From CAVTWS01 sp963738445 (GTDB lineage: Bacteria > Actinomycetota > Acidimicrobiia > Acidimicrobiales > SHLQ01): 64,000 nucleotides of DNA. The notes under the pieces were generated by a model that did not search any database, had not been told where the DNA came from, and worked only from the letters and a program-made list of their open reading frames with translations. The DNA lies in contig CAVTWS010000012.1 in assembly GCA_963738445.1 (NCBI GenBank), positions 1 through 64,000 on the forward strand, in the 5' to 3' direction. The position numbers and the translations under genes were made by a program. Below are positions 18,499-27,481 of the stretch, in pieces (the stretch's first letter is position 1; each line of letters begins with the position of its first letter).

Positions 18499-19164
18499 AT
18501 GTCTATGGTCGGGGTAGTCGAGGCGGCTGAGATGCTCGGCGTCAGCGATCGTCGTGTCCGCCAGATGTTGGCCGACGGGGTCATAGTTGGCGAGCGAGTT
18601 GGGCGGGCTTGGGTGATCGATGCTGATCAGGTTTGGTCCGCCAAGGCCCAATTGCCGGAAGTGGGCCGGCCGTGGAACGCGTCGTCAGCGTGGGCGGTTC
18701 TCGCTCTCGCCGGGGGTGAGGACCCAGATCTGGATCCGGTCGAGCGATCGCGGGCCCGCAAGCGTCTCGCTCAAGGCCTTCCCGCCATCCTTGGACGTCT
18801 GGGTGCGCGGGCGCAGCGACGCCGCTTCTATGCCCATCCAGGCGTGCTCGGTCGCTTGGCCGAGGCATCCCAGGTGATCCGAAGCGGCCTCAGCGCCTCT
18901 GTGGACCATGACGCTGACCTCGTTGCAGGTGAGGGCTTCGAGGGCTACGTGCGCTCCAGTGCGCTCGATGTCTTGGTGGTCAAGTTCGCCCTGGATGGCG
19001 ATGCGCCAAGACCTAACGTGTTACTGCGCGTCGTTCATGACGCCGAGTGGCCCTTCTCGCAAGACCAACGAGTGGCGCCGCGTGCCGTCGTCGCCGTCGA
19101 TCTACTCGACTCCGACGATCCCCGCGCTCGACGAGCCGGCGCCGAGCTGGCAGCTGGCAGATGA
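18499..19164 (+). CDS. HTH (MerR/excisionase-like) putative antitoxin
   Basis: 221-residue protein. The N-terminal winged HTH VVEAAEMLGVSDRRVRQML...RAWVIDADQV (residues 5-45) is of the helix-turn-helix 17/excisionase type. The remainder is an unrecognised alpha/beta domain (LGRLGARAQRRRFYAHPGV). The stop overlaps the start of the nucleotidyltransferase gene (ATGA). The order of an HTH protein followed by an NTase matches AbiEi-AbiEii-like type IV toxin-antitoxin systems. The family assignment of this antitoxin is inferred from context. Confidence 0.65.
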   Translation: MSMVGVVEAAEMLGVSDRRVRQMLADGVIVGERVGRAWVIDADQVWSAKAQLPEVGRPWNASSAWAVLALAGGEDPDLDPVERSRARKRLAQGLPAILGRLGARAQRRRFYAHPGVLGRLAEASQVIRSGLSASVDHDADLVAGEGFEGYVRSSALDVLVVKFALDGDAPRPNVLLRVVHDAEWPFSQDQRVAPRAVVAVDLLDSDDPRARRAGAELAAGR

Positions 19165-19907
19165 GCCCCTGGCCAGTGATCGAACGCGACCCGGTCCAAC
19201 TACCGACCTTGGCGGGACACGACGACCAGCTGTGGGAAGCGCTGATCGAGATCTCGGCGCTGCGTCCGGGGGAGTGGACGCTCGTCGGTGGACAGATGGT
19301 GCTCCTCCACGCCGTCGAGCACGGCGCGGACCTTCCGCGTGTCTCGACCGATCTCGACGTGCTGGTCAACGCCCGAGTGATCGCCGGCGGCGTGCGCGAG
19401 TTCGTCGTGGCGATCACGCAGAGGGGCTTCGAGCTTGTGGGAACGTCCCCCGAAGGGATCGCCCATCGCTACCGACGCGGCGGTGTCAGCGTCGACGTCC
19501 TCGCACCGGAGGGCCTCGGTCCACGGACCGATCTGATCACGACACCGCCGGGGCGCACGCTCCAAGTCCCCGGAGGCACTCAAGCGCTCCAGCGGACCGA
19601 GCTGGTACCTGTGGCGTGCGGCCACAGAGAGGGCCTGGTGCCGCGACCGTCGCTGCTCGGCGCCATCGTCGCCAAGGCCGTCGCCGTGACCGTCGACGAC
19701 GCACCCGACGCGCAGCGGCTCGATCTCGCGCTGCTCCTCAGCCTGGTGGACGATCCGTTGGCCCTTCGTTCGGAGCTGACGAAGAAGGACCGGCAACGCC
19801 TTTCTGCTCGCTCAGAGATGACCGACGCTCACCAGCCAGCGTGGCGTTCGCTCGCTCCCGACGCCGCCGACCGTGGCCGAGCGGCCTATCGCCTGCTCCT
19901 GGCGTGA
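19161..19907 (+). CDS. AbiEii-like nucleotidyltransferase, putative toxin
   Basis: 248-residue protein beginning MSPWPVIERDPVQLP. The nucleotidyltransferase core is LVGGQMVLLHAVEHG...RVSTDLDVLVNA, with the GG motif and the D-x-D metal ligands of the AbiEii/MenT group. IAHRYRRGGVSVDVLAPE follows with a further candidate acidic residue. Homologues add nucleotides to RNA (for example tRNA) and cause growth arrest, giving abortive phage resistance. Coupled to the HTH gene by a 4-bp overlap. Activity here is inferred. Confidence 0.65.
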   Translation: MSPWPVIERDPVQLPTLAGHDDQLWEALIEISALRPGEWTLVGGQMVLLHAVEHGADLPRVSTDLDVLVNARVIAGGVREFVVAITQRGFELVGTSPEGIAHRYRRGGVSVDVLAPEGLGPRTDLITTPPGRTLQVPGGTQALQRTELVPVACGHREGLVPRPSLLGAIVAKAVAVTVDDAPDAQRLDLALLLSLVDDPLALRSELTKKDRQRLSARSEMTDAHQPAWRSLAPDAADRGRAAYRLLLA

Positions 19908-19924
19908 CAGCTGGGGACCTCGCC

Positions 19925-20082
19925 TTGTGTCGCTTGTCATCACCTTGTCATCAGAATTCCCGGAAACGGGCCGGAATCGCCGCGACCGGCCGGAACGGCA
20001 ACCGCCCGAAAACCGCCGCTGACCTGCGACGACGCGGAATCCCCGCCACCAGCCGGAACGCCCAGGACGGCGTTCAAGTCCC
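19925..20082. repeat. Recombinase-linked tail, copy 1 (left arm type A)
   Basis: About 158 bp beginning GTGTCGCTTGTCATCA and ending TTCAAGTCCCCCTCCG. A second copy lies at 30183-30354. The first 36 bp differ at two positions, and the remainder is roughly 75% identical by eye. Here it abuts the recombinase 3' end. The recombinase reading frame runs open through it to 19812, so it may be translated as an extended C-terminus. Confidence 0.7.
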
Positions 20083-20885
20083 CCTCCGACACACTCGTTA
20101 GTACACGCGCTCGGCCCGGCCTTCACATGGAGGCGGCCGTCGGTGTGGTAGTGGACGGAGACGTTGAGTTCCTGGTAAATGGATCGTCGGTCCTCGGGGT
20201 AGGCGTTCTCCAGAACGCCTACGATGCCTTTGAGCTGCTCGACGAGCGAGCGGATCTCCTCACCGGTCATGCGGCCGTCGCCGCGCTTGCGGCGCAGCTG
20301 GAGCTCGGCGGCCTTGCGTTCGAGCTTGACCTCCTCGATCCACCCGGAGACGATCGAGGGGTCGCTGCCGGCCTCGAGCGCCTGGCGGTAGCGGGCGAGC
20401 TTCGCGTCGCACTCCTTGAGCTTGCGGCGGGTGGCGAGCTCGAATGCTGCTTCGGCCGGGTCGGGCCCGAACGTCGACTCGAGCGCGGCGCAGGTGGAGT
20501 CGATCTGGTCGTCGGTGAACAGACCGGCGAGCCACTCGTCGACGACGGGGACGATCGACGCTTCTTTCACGTAGACCGTCTTGGCGTGCTGTTGCTCGGT
20601 GACGGCGTGCTCGGCGGGGAACTTGCAGCGGTAGTACGGCTGGTCGTGGTTCTACGAACCTTGCATGCGCCGGTTGCAGATCGCGCAGTGCATCAACCCG
20701 CTCAACACGTACGGGCCACGCGTCGTCTTCTCGCAGCGCACACTCGCACGTTGCGCGCCCTTGAACACCAGCGCCGCTCCCTCGAACTGCTGGATGCTGA
20801 CGAGCGCCTCGTGGGTCTGCTGATCGGACCACACCCAGTCGTCGCGGTCGTTCCAGCGCATCTTCGACTCGTGACCGAGGGCGAC
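20083..20885 (-). pseudogene. Serine recombinase, C-terminal half
   Basis: Minus-strand continuation of the recombinase type whose N-terminal half lies at 2978-3793. It starts at VALGHESKMRWNDRDDWVWS, then has LSGLMHCAICNRRMQGS (zinc-ribbon cysteines), YYRCKFPAEHAV, the C-terminal coiled coil (LERKAAELQLRRKRG) and HVKAGPSACTNECVGG. An in-frame TAG at 20652-20654 replaces a codon that should be Trp (QGS-x-NHDQPYY). Relative to the N-terminal half, only about seven codons are missing at the join. Copy A of this 3' end lies at 13202-13553. Confidence 0.85.
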
Positions 20886-21623
20886 GATGCGTGGTTGGCG
20901 AACGACATCTACGACGTCCACGTCGCGTCGCGTCGCACCTACGGGTCACCGCGCGTCGAAGACCAACTCCGCCCCGCCGGCCGGCGCCACTCGCGAAAGC
21001 GCGTCGCTCGGATCATGGCCGAGTGCCGCCTCGTCGGCGCGCACAGCCGCCGCAAGTGGCGCCGCGGCAAGGCGAACACCGCACCTGCTGGTGATTTGAT
21101 CGGTCGAGACTTCACCGCCGCCGCGTCGAACCAGCGTTGGGTCGCGGACATCACCGAGTTCGCGCGCCGACGACGGCCGCCCCTACCTCGCGGGGATCAA
21201 AGACCTCCACGACCAAGGCTTCGCCGGCTGGTCGATGGGTGATCGGCGCCCCGCCGACCTGGTCGTCAACGCGCTCGTCATGGCCTTGGTCCGGCGCACG
21301 CCGAGAGGCGAGCTGATCCACCACGCGGATCGCGGAAGCCAATACACGTCACTCAAGTTCGCGAACCGGCTCAAAGCCTGGACCGTGACACCGTCGTTCG
21401 GCGCGACCGGCGTCTGCTACGACTGCGCCGCGATGGAATCGACCTGGGCCGCGTTTAAACGCGACCTGCGCCACATCCACGGACCGCTCGAGCGGTTCAC
21501 CCGCAGCCAGACCCCACCTTGTTCGACTACATCGAGGCCTTCCACAACCGCCAACGCCACCAAGCCCGACTCGGGCACCGCACCCCAGCCGAGGCCTACG
21601 CTGCAAGCCGAGCAGCCGCCTGA
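20880..21623 (+). pseudogene. IS3-family transposase orfB, 5'-truncated and frameshifted
   Basis: C-terminal ~245 residues of an IS3-type DDE transposase: ARIMAECRLVGAHSRRKW, SNQRWVADITEF (first Asp), LIHHADRGSQYTS (second Asp region), AMESTWAAFKRDL (Glu) and GHRTPAEAYAASRAAA. Slips near 21165 and 21515. The N-terminal third and orfA are absent: homology begins at GDDAWLANDIYDVH, directly against the recombinase half, sharing the GAGGGCGAC string with it. Not expected to be active. Confidence 0.85.
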
Positions 21624-21959
21624 CTCATACCAACCCGTGTCTTTGATCGCGGGTCAACTTCACCTCCACGGAACCCGGGGCACCCCCCACCGCCTCCGCG
21701 AATCCCGGGTTTCAGTCACCCCCGGCGAGCGGTCGCGTCATAGCATCGCGGGTGCCGGGCGCGGTGTACGCGAATACGAGGGTGGGTACTTCTTCGCCGA
21801 GCAAACCCGCACGCCTGGCCTGACGTGCTTGCGTTCCTTGGTGCTGCCGCGCGGTGTGATCCATCGGCGGCGCTCGCCCTGCCGACGTGGCTCGACATTG
21901 CAAGCATGCACGTGAAGACTGCGTCCGTCCCCATCCGAGGTGTGGGACGGATACACGAG
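21624..21959. other. Non-coding stretch with IS right end
   Basis: The 3' end of the IS remnant and the leader of the next gene. A probable terminal repeat (ACGGAACCCGGGGCA) ends in CA at about 21683, as IS3 elements do, but no left-end partner is present to confirm it. From ~21690 to 21959 I see no convincing gene or RNA. Confidence 0.4.
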
Positions 21960-23082
21960 ATGAGGGGGAGCGCCCTGCTCACGCCGTTCGACGACTATCC
22001 GATCCACCAGACGCCGGCGCCGATCGCGCAGCCGGTGTCGGCCGACCCGAACCACTACGACCGCTACTGGTTCAACGGATTCGCGAAGGACGCATCGTTC
22101 TTCCTCGGCGGCGCGATGGGGCACTACCCCAACCGCGGCGTGATCGACGCTGCATTCTCGGTGGTACACGACGGCGTGGAGCACTCGGTGTTCGCCTCGG
22201 GCCTTATGCCGGTTGACCGCGCGACGACGTTGGGTCCGCTGCGTATCGAGATCGTCGAGCCGTTGCGAACGATCCGCTACGTCGTCTCCGAGAACGAGCA
22301 CGGCCTCACCGCCGACGTCACCTTCCGCGCCCGCACCGAGGCGATCGAGGAGCCGCGCCAGCAGATCGTGCGGAACAACTCGATGATCATGGACTACACG
22401 CGCCTCACGCAGTGGGGTACTTGGGAGGGCACCGTCAGCCTGCCCACGGGAGTCACTCTGGAGTTCGACGCGACGACCACGCTGGGCACGCGCGATCGTT
22501 CGTGGGGTGTGCGTGGTGTGGGCCAGCAGGCGCCCACCAACTTCGAGCCGTCGCCACGTCAGCTGTTCTGGCTGTGGGCGCCGCTCCACTTCGACGACTG
22601 CTGCACGCACCTGGCGCTGTTCGAACGAGCCGATGGTGAACGATGGCTCGAGCAGTCGTTGATCGTGCCGATCCTCCCGGACACGTCCGCGCCAGAGCAC
22701 CTGGGGCGCAGTGAGTACGAGATCGAGTGGATCCCCGGCCGTCGCGAGATGCGCTCGGCGCGTTTGACGCTGAAGCGCCGTGACGGTTCCACGGTGGGCA
22801 CGATCGAGTTCGAGCGCCTGTACAGCTTTTACATGCGCGGCATCGGCTACATGCATCCGCACTTCTCGCACGGGAGCAACCATGGTGAGCTGGATGTTGG
22901 TGGCGAGTCGATCGCGCTCGCGGACGTCGACCCGACCGCCTTCTCGTCGATGCACATCCAGACGCTGTGCAACGTGCGCATGGGCGACAAGCGTGGCATG
23001 GGCGTACTCGAGCAGAACCTCTTCGGCCCGCACGCACCCACCGGGCTCACCGGGCTCACGGACGGCTGGGCGCCGCGTCTGA
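21960..23082 (+). CDS. DUF7064/AttH-like protein
   Basis: About 373 residues from ATG 21960 (MRGSALLTPFDDYPIHQ). It has WFNGFAKDASFFLGGAMG, TRLTQWGTWEGTVSLP, WAPLHFDDCCTHLALFE and an alternation of strands typical of tandem lipocalin-like (AttH/tocopherol-cyclase-like) domains. Such proteins occur in actinobacterial sterol/terpenoid catabolic clusters; their reaction is not established. A slip probably occurs just before the stop, which is taken at 23080-23082 in the neighbouring frame. Convergent with the SDR gene 12 bp away. Confidence 0.6.
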
Positions 23083-23094
23083 GTCGGTGCGTGC

Positions 23095-23968
23095 TCAACG
23101 TTCGAGTTGGTCGCTGCGGGGACCCCACAGGTACGGGTCGGGCGGAGTGCGCGCGATGAGGGTTTCGGCACGCGTGCGATAGATCTGCGTCTCCCAGTCG
23201 GCGGTCACCCCGTGCTCGGGGTCGTCCGGGGCAGGTCGGGCCCAGAACGAGTCGTTGCGGATGGCGTCGATCGTGTACCTCGCTACCTCCTCCGGCTCCA
23301 TGAACACGGCGGGCACGCCCGTCGAGCGCATGAAGGCGACGGTCTGCTGCGTGCGCGCGGCGGACTCGAAGGTGTTGGTGACACCGGGGAAGATGAGACC
23401 TGCGACGATGTCGGCCCCCGCGTCGCGGAGTTGGCCGTACAAGCACTCGAAGAGGCTGCCGAGCGCGGCCTTGGTGGTGGCATACGGACCGTTGCCGTAC
23501 ATCGTGCCCGTGGCCCCGGCCCCGCTCGTGGTCGCGAGGATGTGGGCGTGGTGCCCCGCGGCGATCATGCGCGGCACGAACGCCTTGATGCCGTAGACGG
23601 CACCGAGCAGATTCACGTTCGCGTGGAGTTGCCACGACGTCGGATCGGGGTGCAAGAGCCCGTGGCCCGGGCCTCCGGTGGGAGCGACGTGGTTGAGCAC
23701 CACGATGTGCGCTGCGCCATGGCGCGCATAGGTCGCATCCGCGAGCGCCACCACCGAGGCATGGTCTCCCATGTCGGTCCGCACCGCCACTGCGTCGAGA
23801 CCCTCGCCCCGCAGCTCGGCGGCGCGTGCCTCCGCGCCGTCGCCGTCGAGGTCGGCGAGCACCACCGAGCAGCCGAGCGTGCCCAGGTCGCCGCACGATC
23901 GCCAAGCCGATGCCGCGGGGATTCGCGGTGCCGCTGACGACGGCGACCTTCCCGGTGAAGTCCTGCAT
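23095..23968 (-). CDS. Short-chain dehydrogenase/reductase, one frameshift
   Basis: ~290-residue classical SDR. MQDFTGKVAVVSGTANPRGIGLAI contains the TGxxxGxG-type cofactor loop (here GTANPRGIG). VLADLDGDGAEA ends strand 2 with Asp, suggesting NAD(H) preference. YGNGPYATTKAALGSL holds the catalytic YxxxK, and TTSGAG the Ser. A slip near 23890 separates the first 26 residues. RBS AGGAG precedes the ATG. It is first in the minus-strand direction after the SnoaL/LLM pair and shares their catabolic context. Confidence 0.8.
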
Positions 23969-24019
23969 CGATCGATCTCCTCTGCTTCGCCATGGCCTGC
24001 GGTGGTGCAGTGCGCTCGG

Positions 24020-24430
24020 TCAGCCCCGTGTCGCGCCGTTGGTGATGTCGCGCAACCAGCCGGTGACGTCTTCCACGAACCATGCCTCCTGCAAGCGCGC
24101 ACCGTCGGTTCGGTAGAAGCCCATGCCGGGGAGCTGCCACCGCACGCCGGTGGCGCTCATGCCCATGAAGTCCGCGACGAACGTGCCGCGGCTGGTGAAG
24201 CGCGCTGCGACAGTCGGGCCCTGTTCGAGCACCTCGAGGAGCTCGACGTGCACGTCCGGGAACGACACCCGGTAGTTGCGGACGCCGGTGAGGTAGGCGC
24301 TCCGCCCGGCCGTTGTGCCGAAGGATGCGTGGTGGACCGCGAAGGATTCGGCGAGCAGCGCCGGCCAGTGGTCGAAGTCGCCGGTGTTCAGCGCCAGGTA
24401 GTGCGCACGGATGATCTCGCTCGGCGTCAT
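24020..24430 (-). CDS. SnoaL-like (NTF2-fold) protein
   Basis: 136-residue NTF2-fold protein: MTPSEIIRAHYLALNTGDFDHWPALLAESF, then FTSRGTFVADFMGMSATG and FYRTDGARLQEAWFVED. This is the SnoaL/ketosteroid-isomerase-like pattern with the typical small cavity fold. Its start overlaps the stop of the LLM oxidoreductase gene (ATGA), so the two form an operon. Possible roles are isomerase, dehydratase or ligand binding in the same catabolic route. Confidence 0.75.
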   Translation of the reverse strand: MTPSEIIRAHYLALNTGDFDHWPALLAESFAVHHASFGTTAGRSAYLTGVRNYRVSFPDVHVELLEVLEQGPTVAARFTSRGTFVADFMGMSATGVRWQLPGMGFYRTDGARLQEAWFVEDVTGWLRDITNGATRG

Positions 24431-25571
24431 GCGCCGGCGCCCGTGCCCCGGACGAGGCCGGCCTTCGCGATCGCTGCCCAGTTCTCGCTCGCGAAGTGCG
24501 CGGCTCGACTGTCCACCCACTCCCACGATCGTTCCGATGCGCCGGCTCGACCGTTGAAGCGCGGCATGACGTGGCGGGCGAAGAGCTCGAGGCTCCGACG
24601 CGGACGCGTCCGGATCGGTCCAGTCGGCGGCCATCAGGAGGAACGTGCCGAAGCCGCCGGACGACGCAGCGAGTGCGCCGATGCGCTCGATGGCGTCGTC
24701 GGGTGTTCCGATGATCGCGGTGCCTTTTGCATCGTTCGAGGCGAGGATCTCGTCGACCGTCTCGCCGTCCCAGATGCCGCTGGGAACGACATGGGTGAAG
24801 TAGTGGGCGAACCGCTGGATGCCGTAGGCGACCTCACGGCGCGCCTGCTCGCGCGTCTCGGCGAGGTGCACCGGACCGACGCAACGCCAGATCGCCCGAT
24901 CGACGACCTGGCCGTGCTCGGTCGCGGACTGTTCGTACGCGGCCCAGTGCTCGCGAAGCGAGCGCGACCCTTCGGGCGTGGTGGCCGCCATCGACAGCAG
25001 CCCGATGCCGTGGCGCCCGGCGGCCCGCGCGCCGTTGGACGACACGGTTCCCGTGACCGCGAGCTCGAGCCCGCCGGCCTGGTAGGGCGCGAGGTGCAGT
25101 CGCCGCGTCGCGCAGCTCGTACCACTCGGACTTCTTCGTGACGACCTCCCCCTGCAGGAGGCGAACGACGATGTCGAGTGCGTCCTGCATCCGCGGCCGC
25201 AGCTGGTCGGTGGGGATGCCGAGCATGTGCGCGTCCGACGCGAGCTGGCCAGGGCCGCAACCGAGCATGAGCCGGCCGCGCGTCAGGTGATCGAGCATGG
25301 CCGCGCGAGCGGCCACCATGTAGGGGTTGTGATACGGGAGCGACACGACGCCGGTGCCGAGCCGGATGTGCCGAGTCCGTTCTGCGGCCACGGCGATCAA
25401 CAGCTCTGGCGAGGGGACGATCTCGGTACCGCCGGAGTGGTGCTCGCCGATCCACAGTTCGTCGAAGCCGAGGCGGTCGAGCAGCACCGCGGTGTCGAGG
25501 TCTCGCTCCAGCGCGAAGGTCGGGTTCTCGCCCGGCCAGTGGAACGGCGCCATGAACATGCCGAAGCGCAT
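24427..25571 (-). CDS. LLM-class flavin (FMN or F420) oxidoreductase, frameshifted
   Basis: ~380-residue luciferase-like monooxygenase. MRFGMFMAPFHWPGENPTFAL, FDELWIGEHHSGG, IRLGTGVVSLPYHNPYMVA, GRLMLGCGPGQLASDA and FGTFLLMAADWTDP are typical. Slips occur near 25095 and 24600. ATG 25571 has a strong RBS (GAAGGAG). Related enzymes use FMNH2 or F420 to oxidise hydrophobic substrates such as cyclic terpenoids or alkanals. It is followed by the SnoaL-like gene. Substrate unknown. Confidence 0.8.
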
Positions 25572-25743
25572 CGGAAGCTCCTTCGAGGTCACGGCCGCGG
25601 TCTCGGCCACCATAGTCGCGACCTTTTGTAGTGCGGAGGAGCGCGTCTGCCGGGCCACGGTCGTCGTCCGGCGAGCGACCGCACATCGGCGGAGCAGCGA
25701 TGGCCTACTGTCCGTTGCCCGCATCGAGCGAGAGGGGCGGGCC

Positions 25744-26490
25744 GTGCCGAGATCGTGCGAGGGAACGGTCTCGCTGGTGACCGGCGGGAGCCGGGGGATC
25801 GGCAAGGCGATCGCGTTGCGGCTCGCCGCCGAGGGCGCGGCGGTGTACGTGACCGGGCGGTCAGCCACGCCGGGCTCGCACGTGCAAGGCGGATCGTTGG
25901 CCGAGACGGTCGCGGAAATCGAGACGGTGGGCGGGCGCTCGCTCCTGGGGCGGATCTGTCGGATGCATCGTTCGACCGGGCGGGGTTGTTACGCGACATC
26001 GATGACCATTTCAGCGAGGGTATCGACATCGTGGTGAACAGCGCAGCCGCGCCGCGCACGTTCGGGGAGGGCTACCTCGACATGACCCGTGCGCTGTTCC
26101 TCGAATCGGTCGAGGTGAACGCGTGGGCGGCGTGGGAGCTCGGCGCGTTGGCGGCGCGTGGCATGCGTGATCGCGGCCGCGGCTGGATCGTGAAATCTCG
26201 TCAGCGCGCCGCGGGGCCCAAGGCCGGTCCGCCCTATCCGTCGTCGCAGGTGGGCGCGCACATCTTGTACGGGTCGACGAAGGCGATGCTCGATCGGATC
26301 ACGACGGGCGCAGCGATGGAGCTGTACGCCGACGGCATCGCGGTGAACGCGCTCGCGCCGGAGGCGGCGGTGATGACCGAGAACGCGGCGACGTTGATCT
26401 CGGTGCCCGCGAGCGCCATCGAGCCGTTGGAGGCGTTCGTCGAGGCGACGCTCGCGCTGCGCACCGGTCTGTTCTCGCTCCGGCCCCGGC
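25744..26490 (+). CDS. SDR oxidoreductase, frameshifted and truncated at 3' end
   Basis: GTG 25744 opens VPRSCEGTVSLVTGGSRGIGKAIAL (TGGSRGIG cofactor motif). After a slip near 25950 it continues with FSEGIDIVVNSAAAP, YGSTKAMLDRITTGAAM (YxxxK) and AVNALAPEAAV. The family resemblance ends at about ALALRTG (26470). From there the frame reads through unrelated sequence into the toxin-antitoxin array. So the last ~60-70 residues are missing, cut by the array boundary. Confidence 0.7.
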
Positions 26491-26542
26491 CGAGTGAGCT
26501 CCAACCCATGAGCAGATGTTGGAGCATCCGCCTGCGCCGGTT

Positions 26543-26917
26543 TCATGGCCAGGTGTGGACGACAGGGGCTGCCGGGCCGAACATTGCGGTCAGGGTGGCG
26601 ATGTCGTCTGGGTCGCCCGTGAGGATGTCGTGTCCGAGGCGGACGGAGCAGATGACAAGATGGGCGTCGACGATATCTGATGTCTTGGCTTGGGCGAGCA
26701 GGCGGCCGACGGGCCGACCGTCATCGAAGGGGTGAACCGTGATGGCCTTCAGGAAAGCCGCCAGGCGTGCTTGACGCGGGGAGCCTCGCCAGACCTGGGC
26801 GACGACTGGGTGGGTGGTGTGCAGCGCGGTTCCTGCCCGGTCGGCGGCGGAGAGGAACGTGTGTGCGGTCTTCTCGCTCCGGTCGATGGAGATGAGAAAG
26901 CCGGCGTCGAGAATCAC
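26543..26917 (-). CDS. vapC: VapC-like PIN-domain toxin
   Basis: 124-residue PIN ribonuclease: MILDAGFLISIDRSE supplies the first Asp, VVAQVWRG the helix that usually carries the Glu (here not obvious), TSDIVDAHLVICS the third acidic residue, and ILTGDPDDIATL the C-terminal Asp pair. PIN toxins cleave tRNA or rRNA. The gene overlaps its antitoxin gene by 4 bp. The conserved Glu position being unclear is worth noting for activity. Confidence 0.75.
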   Translation of the reverse strand: MILDAGFLISIDRSEKTAHTFLSAADRAGTALHTTHPVVAQVWRGSPRQARLAAFLKAITVHPFDDGRPVGRLLAQAKTSDIVDAHLVICSVRLGHDILTGDPDDIATLTAMFGPAAPVVHTWP

Positions 26918-27141
26918 AGCCCGTATCGGTCAGCCATCGCCGCGATGTCCGTGTCATCGATCGGACCTTCGTGGGCGTCCCAATCGGCGACAAAGGAGTG
27001 GAGGGCGTCTTGTCGGCGGCGGTCGGCCGCGAGGTTGCGGAGGGCTTGGCGTATGGTGCTGGATCGTCCGCCGTACTCAGGGGCGAGCATGTCCAGGAGC
27101 GCTTCGTCGTCATCGTCGAGTCGGACCGTTGTGGTACTCAT
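26914..27141 (-). CDS. vapB: VapB-like antitoxin
   Basis: 75-residue ribbon-helix-helix protein: MSTTTVRLDDDDEALLDMLAPEYGG forms the DNA-binding strand and first helix, and the acidic C-terminus (EGPIDDTDIAAMADRYGL) would wrap the toxin. First gene of the pair, transcribed from the minus strand and preceded 10 bp upstream by a perfect inverted repeat that should be its operator. Confidence 0.75.
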   Translation of the reverse strand: MSTTTVRLDDDDEALLDMLAPEYGGRSSTIRQALRNLAADRRRQDALHSFVADWDAHEGPIDDTDIAAMADRYGL

Positions 27142-27150
27142 GACCCGATC

Positions 27151-27168
27151 GTAGCACGGATGTGCTAC
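27151..27168 (-). promoter_or_regulatory. Palindromic operator of VapBC-like pair
   Basis: GTAGCAC-ggat-GTGCTAC, perfect 7-bp arms with a 4-bp spacer, ending 10 bp upstream of the antitoxin start. Fits autorepression by a ribbon-helix-helix antitoxin. Confidence 0.65.
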
Positions 27169-27339
27169 ACCCCGTGAAGAGCTCCTTGTGGGAAGAGTGA
27201 CCGACGTGAAACGGCAGGTCAGCGGCTATGCCGCGACGAGCCATGCGTTCCAGGTGCGATGGACGCTCGGCGTCATCGGTTGGAACTCCGACGGCATTGG
27301 CGCGTCTGCGCCGATCGCACCGCCTACCGAACCTCGTCA

Positions 27340-27431
27340 CGCCGCAGTCGCCAACGGGATCCATCGGCTACCGCGGCGTGGGTTAAGGGTTGTAATCCCC
27401 CTCCGACACATCCAACGAGTGTTCGTTAAAC
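27340..27431. repeat. Array boundary repeat R1 (type B arm + core)
   Basis: Full-length ~92-bp unit: left arm CGCAGTCGCCAACGGGATCC..., middle GGGTTGTAAT, core CCCCCTCCGACACA (27397-27410), right arm CCAACGAGTGTTCGTTAAAC. It lies between the VapBC-like pair and the next MazF gene. Copies R3-R5 share the same order of blocks. Confidence 0.75.
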
Positions 27432-27481
27432 AAGGCGGGCGCGATGCTGATCACTGTCGCTGCATCGATGCGCGTTGGTCG

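Noticed and set aside
20083..21623. Insertion of the IS into the recombinase gene as the cause of the split
   Set aside because: The missing N-terminal half is not on the far side of the IS; it lies 17 kb to the left at the other element edge.
20880..21683. Complete active IS3 element
   Set aside because: orfA, the N-terminal third of orfB and the left end are missing, and the frame is broken twice.
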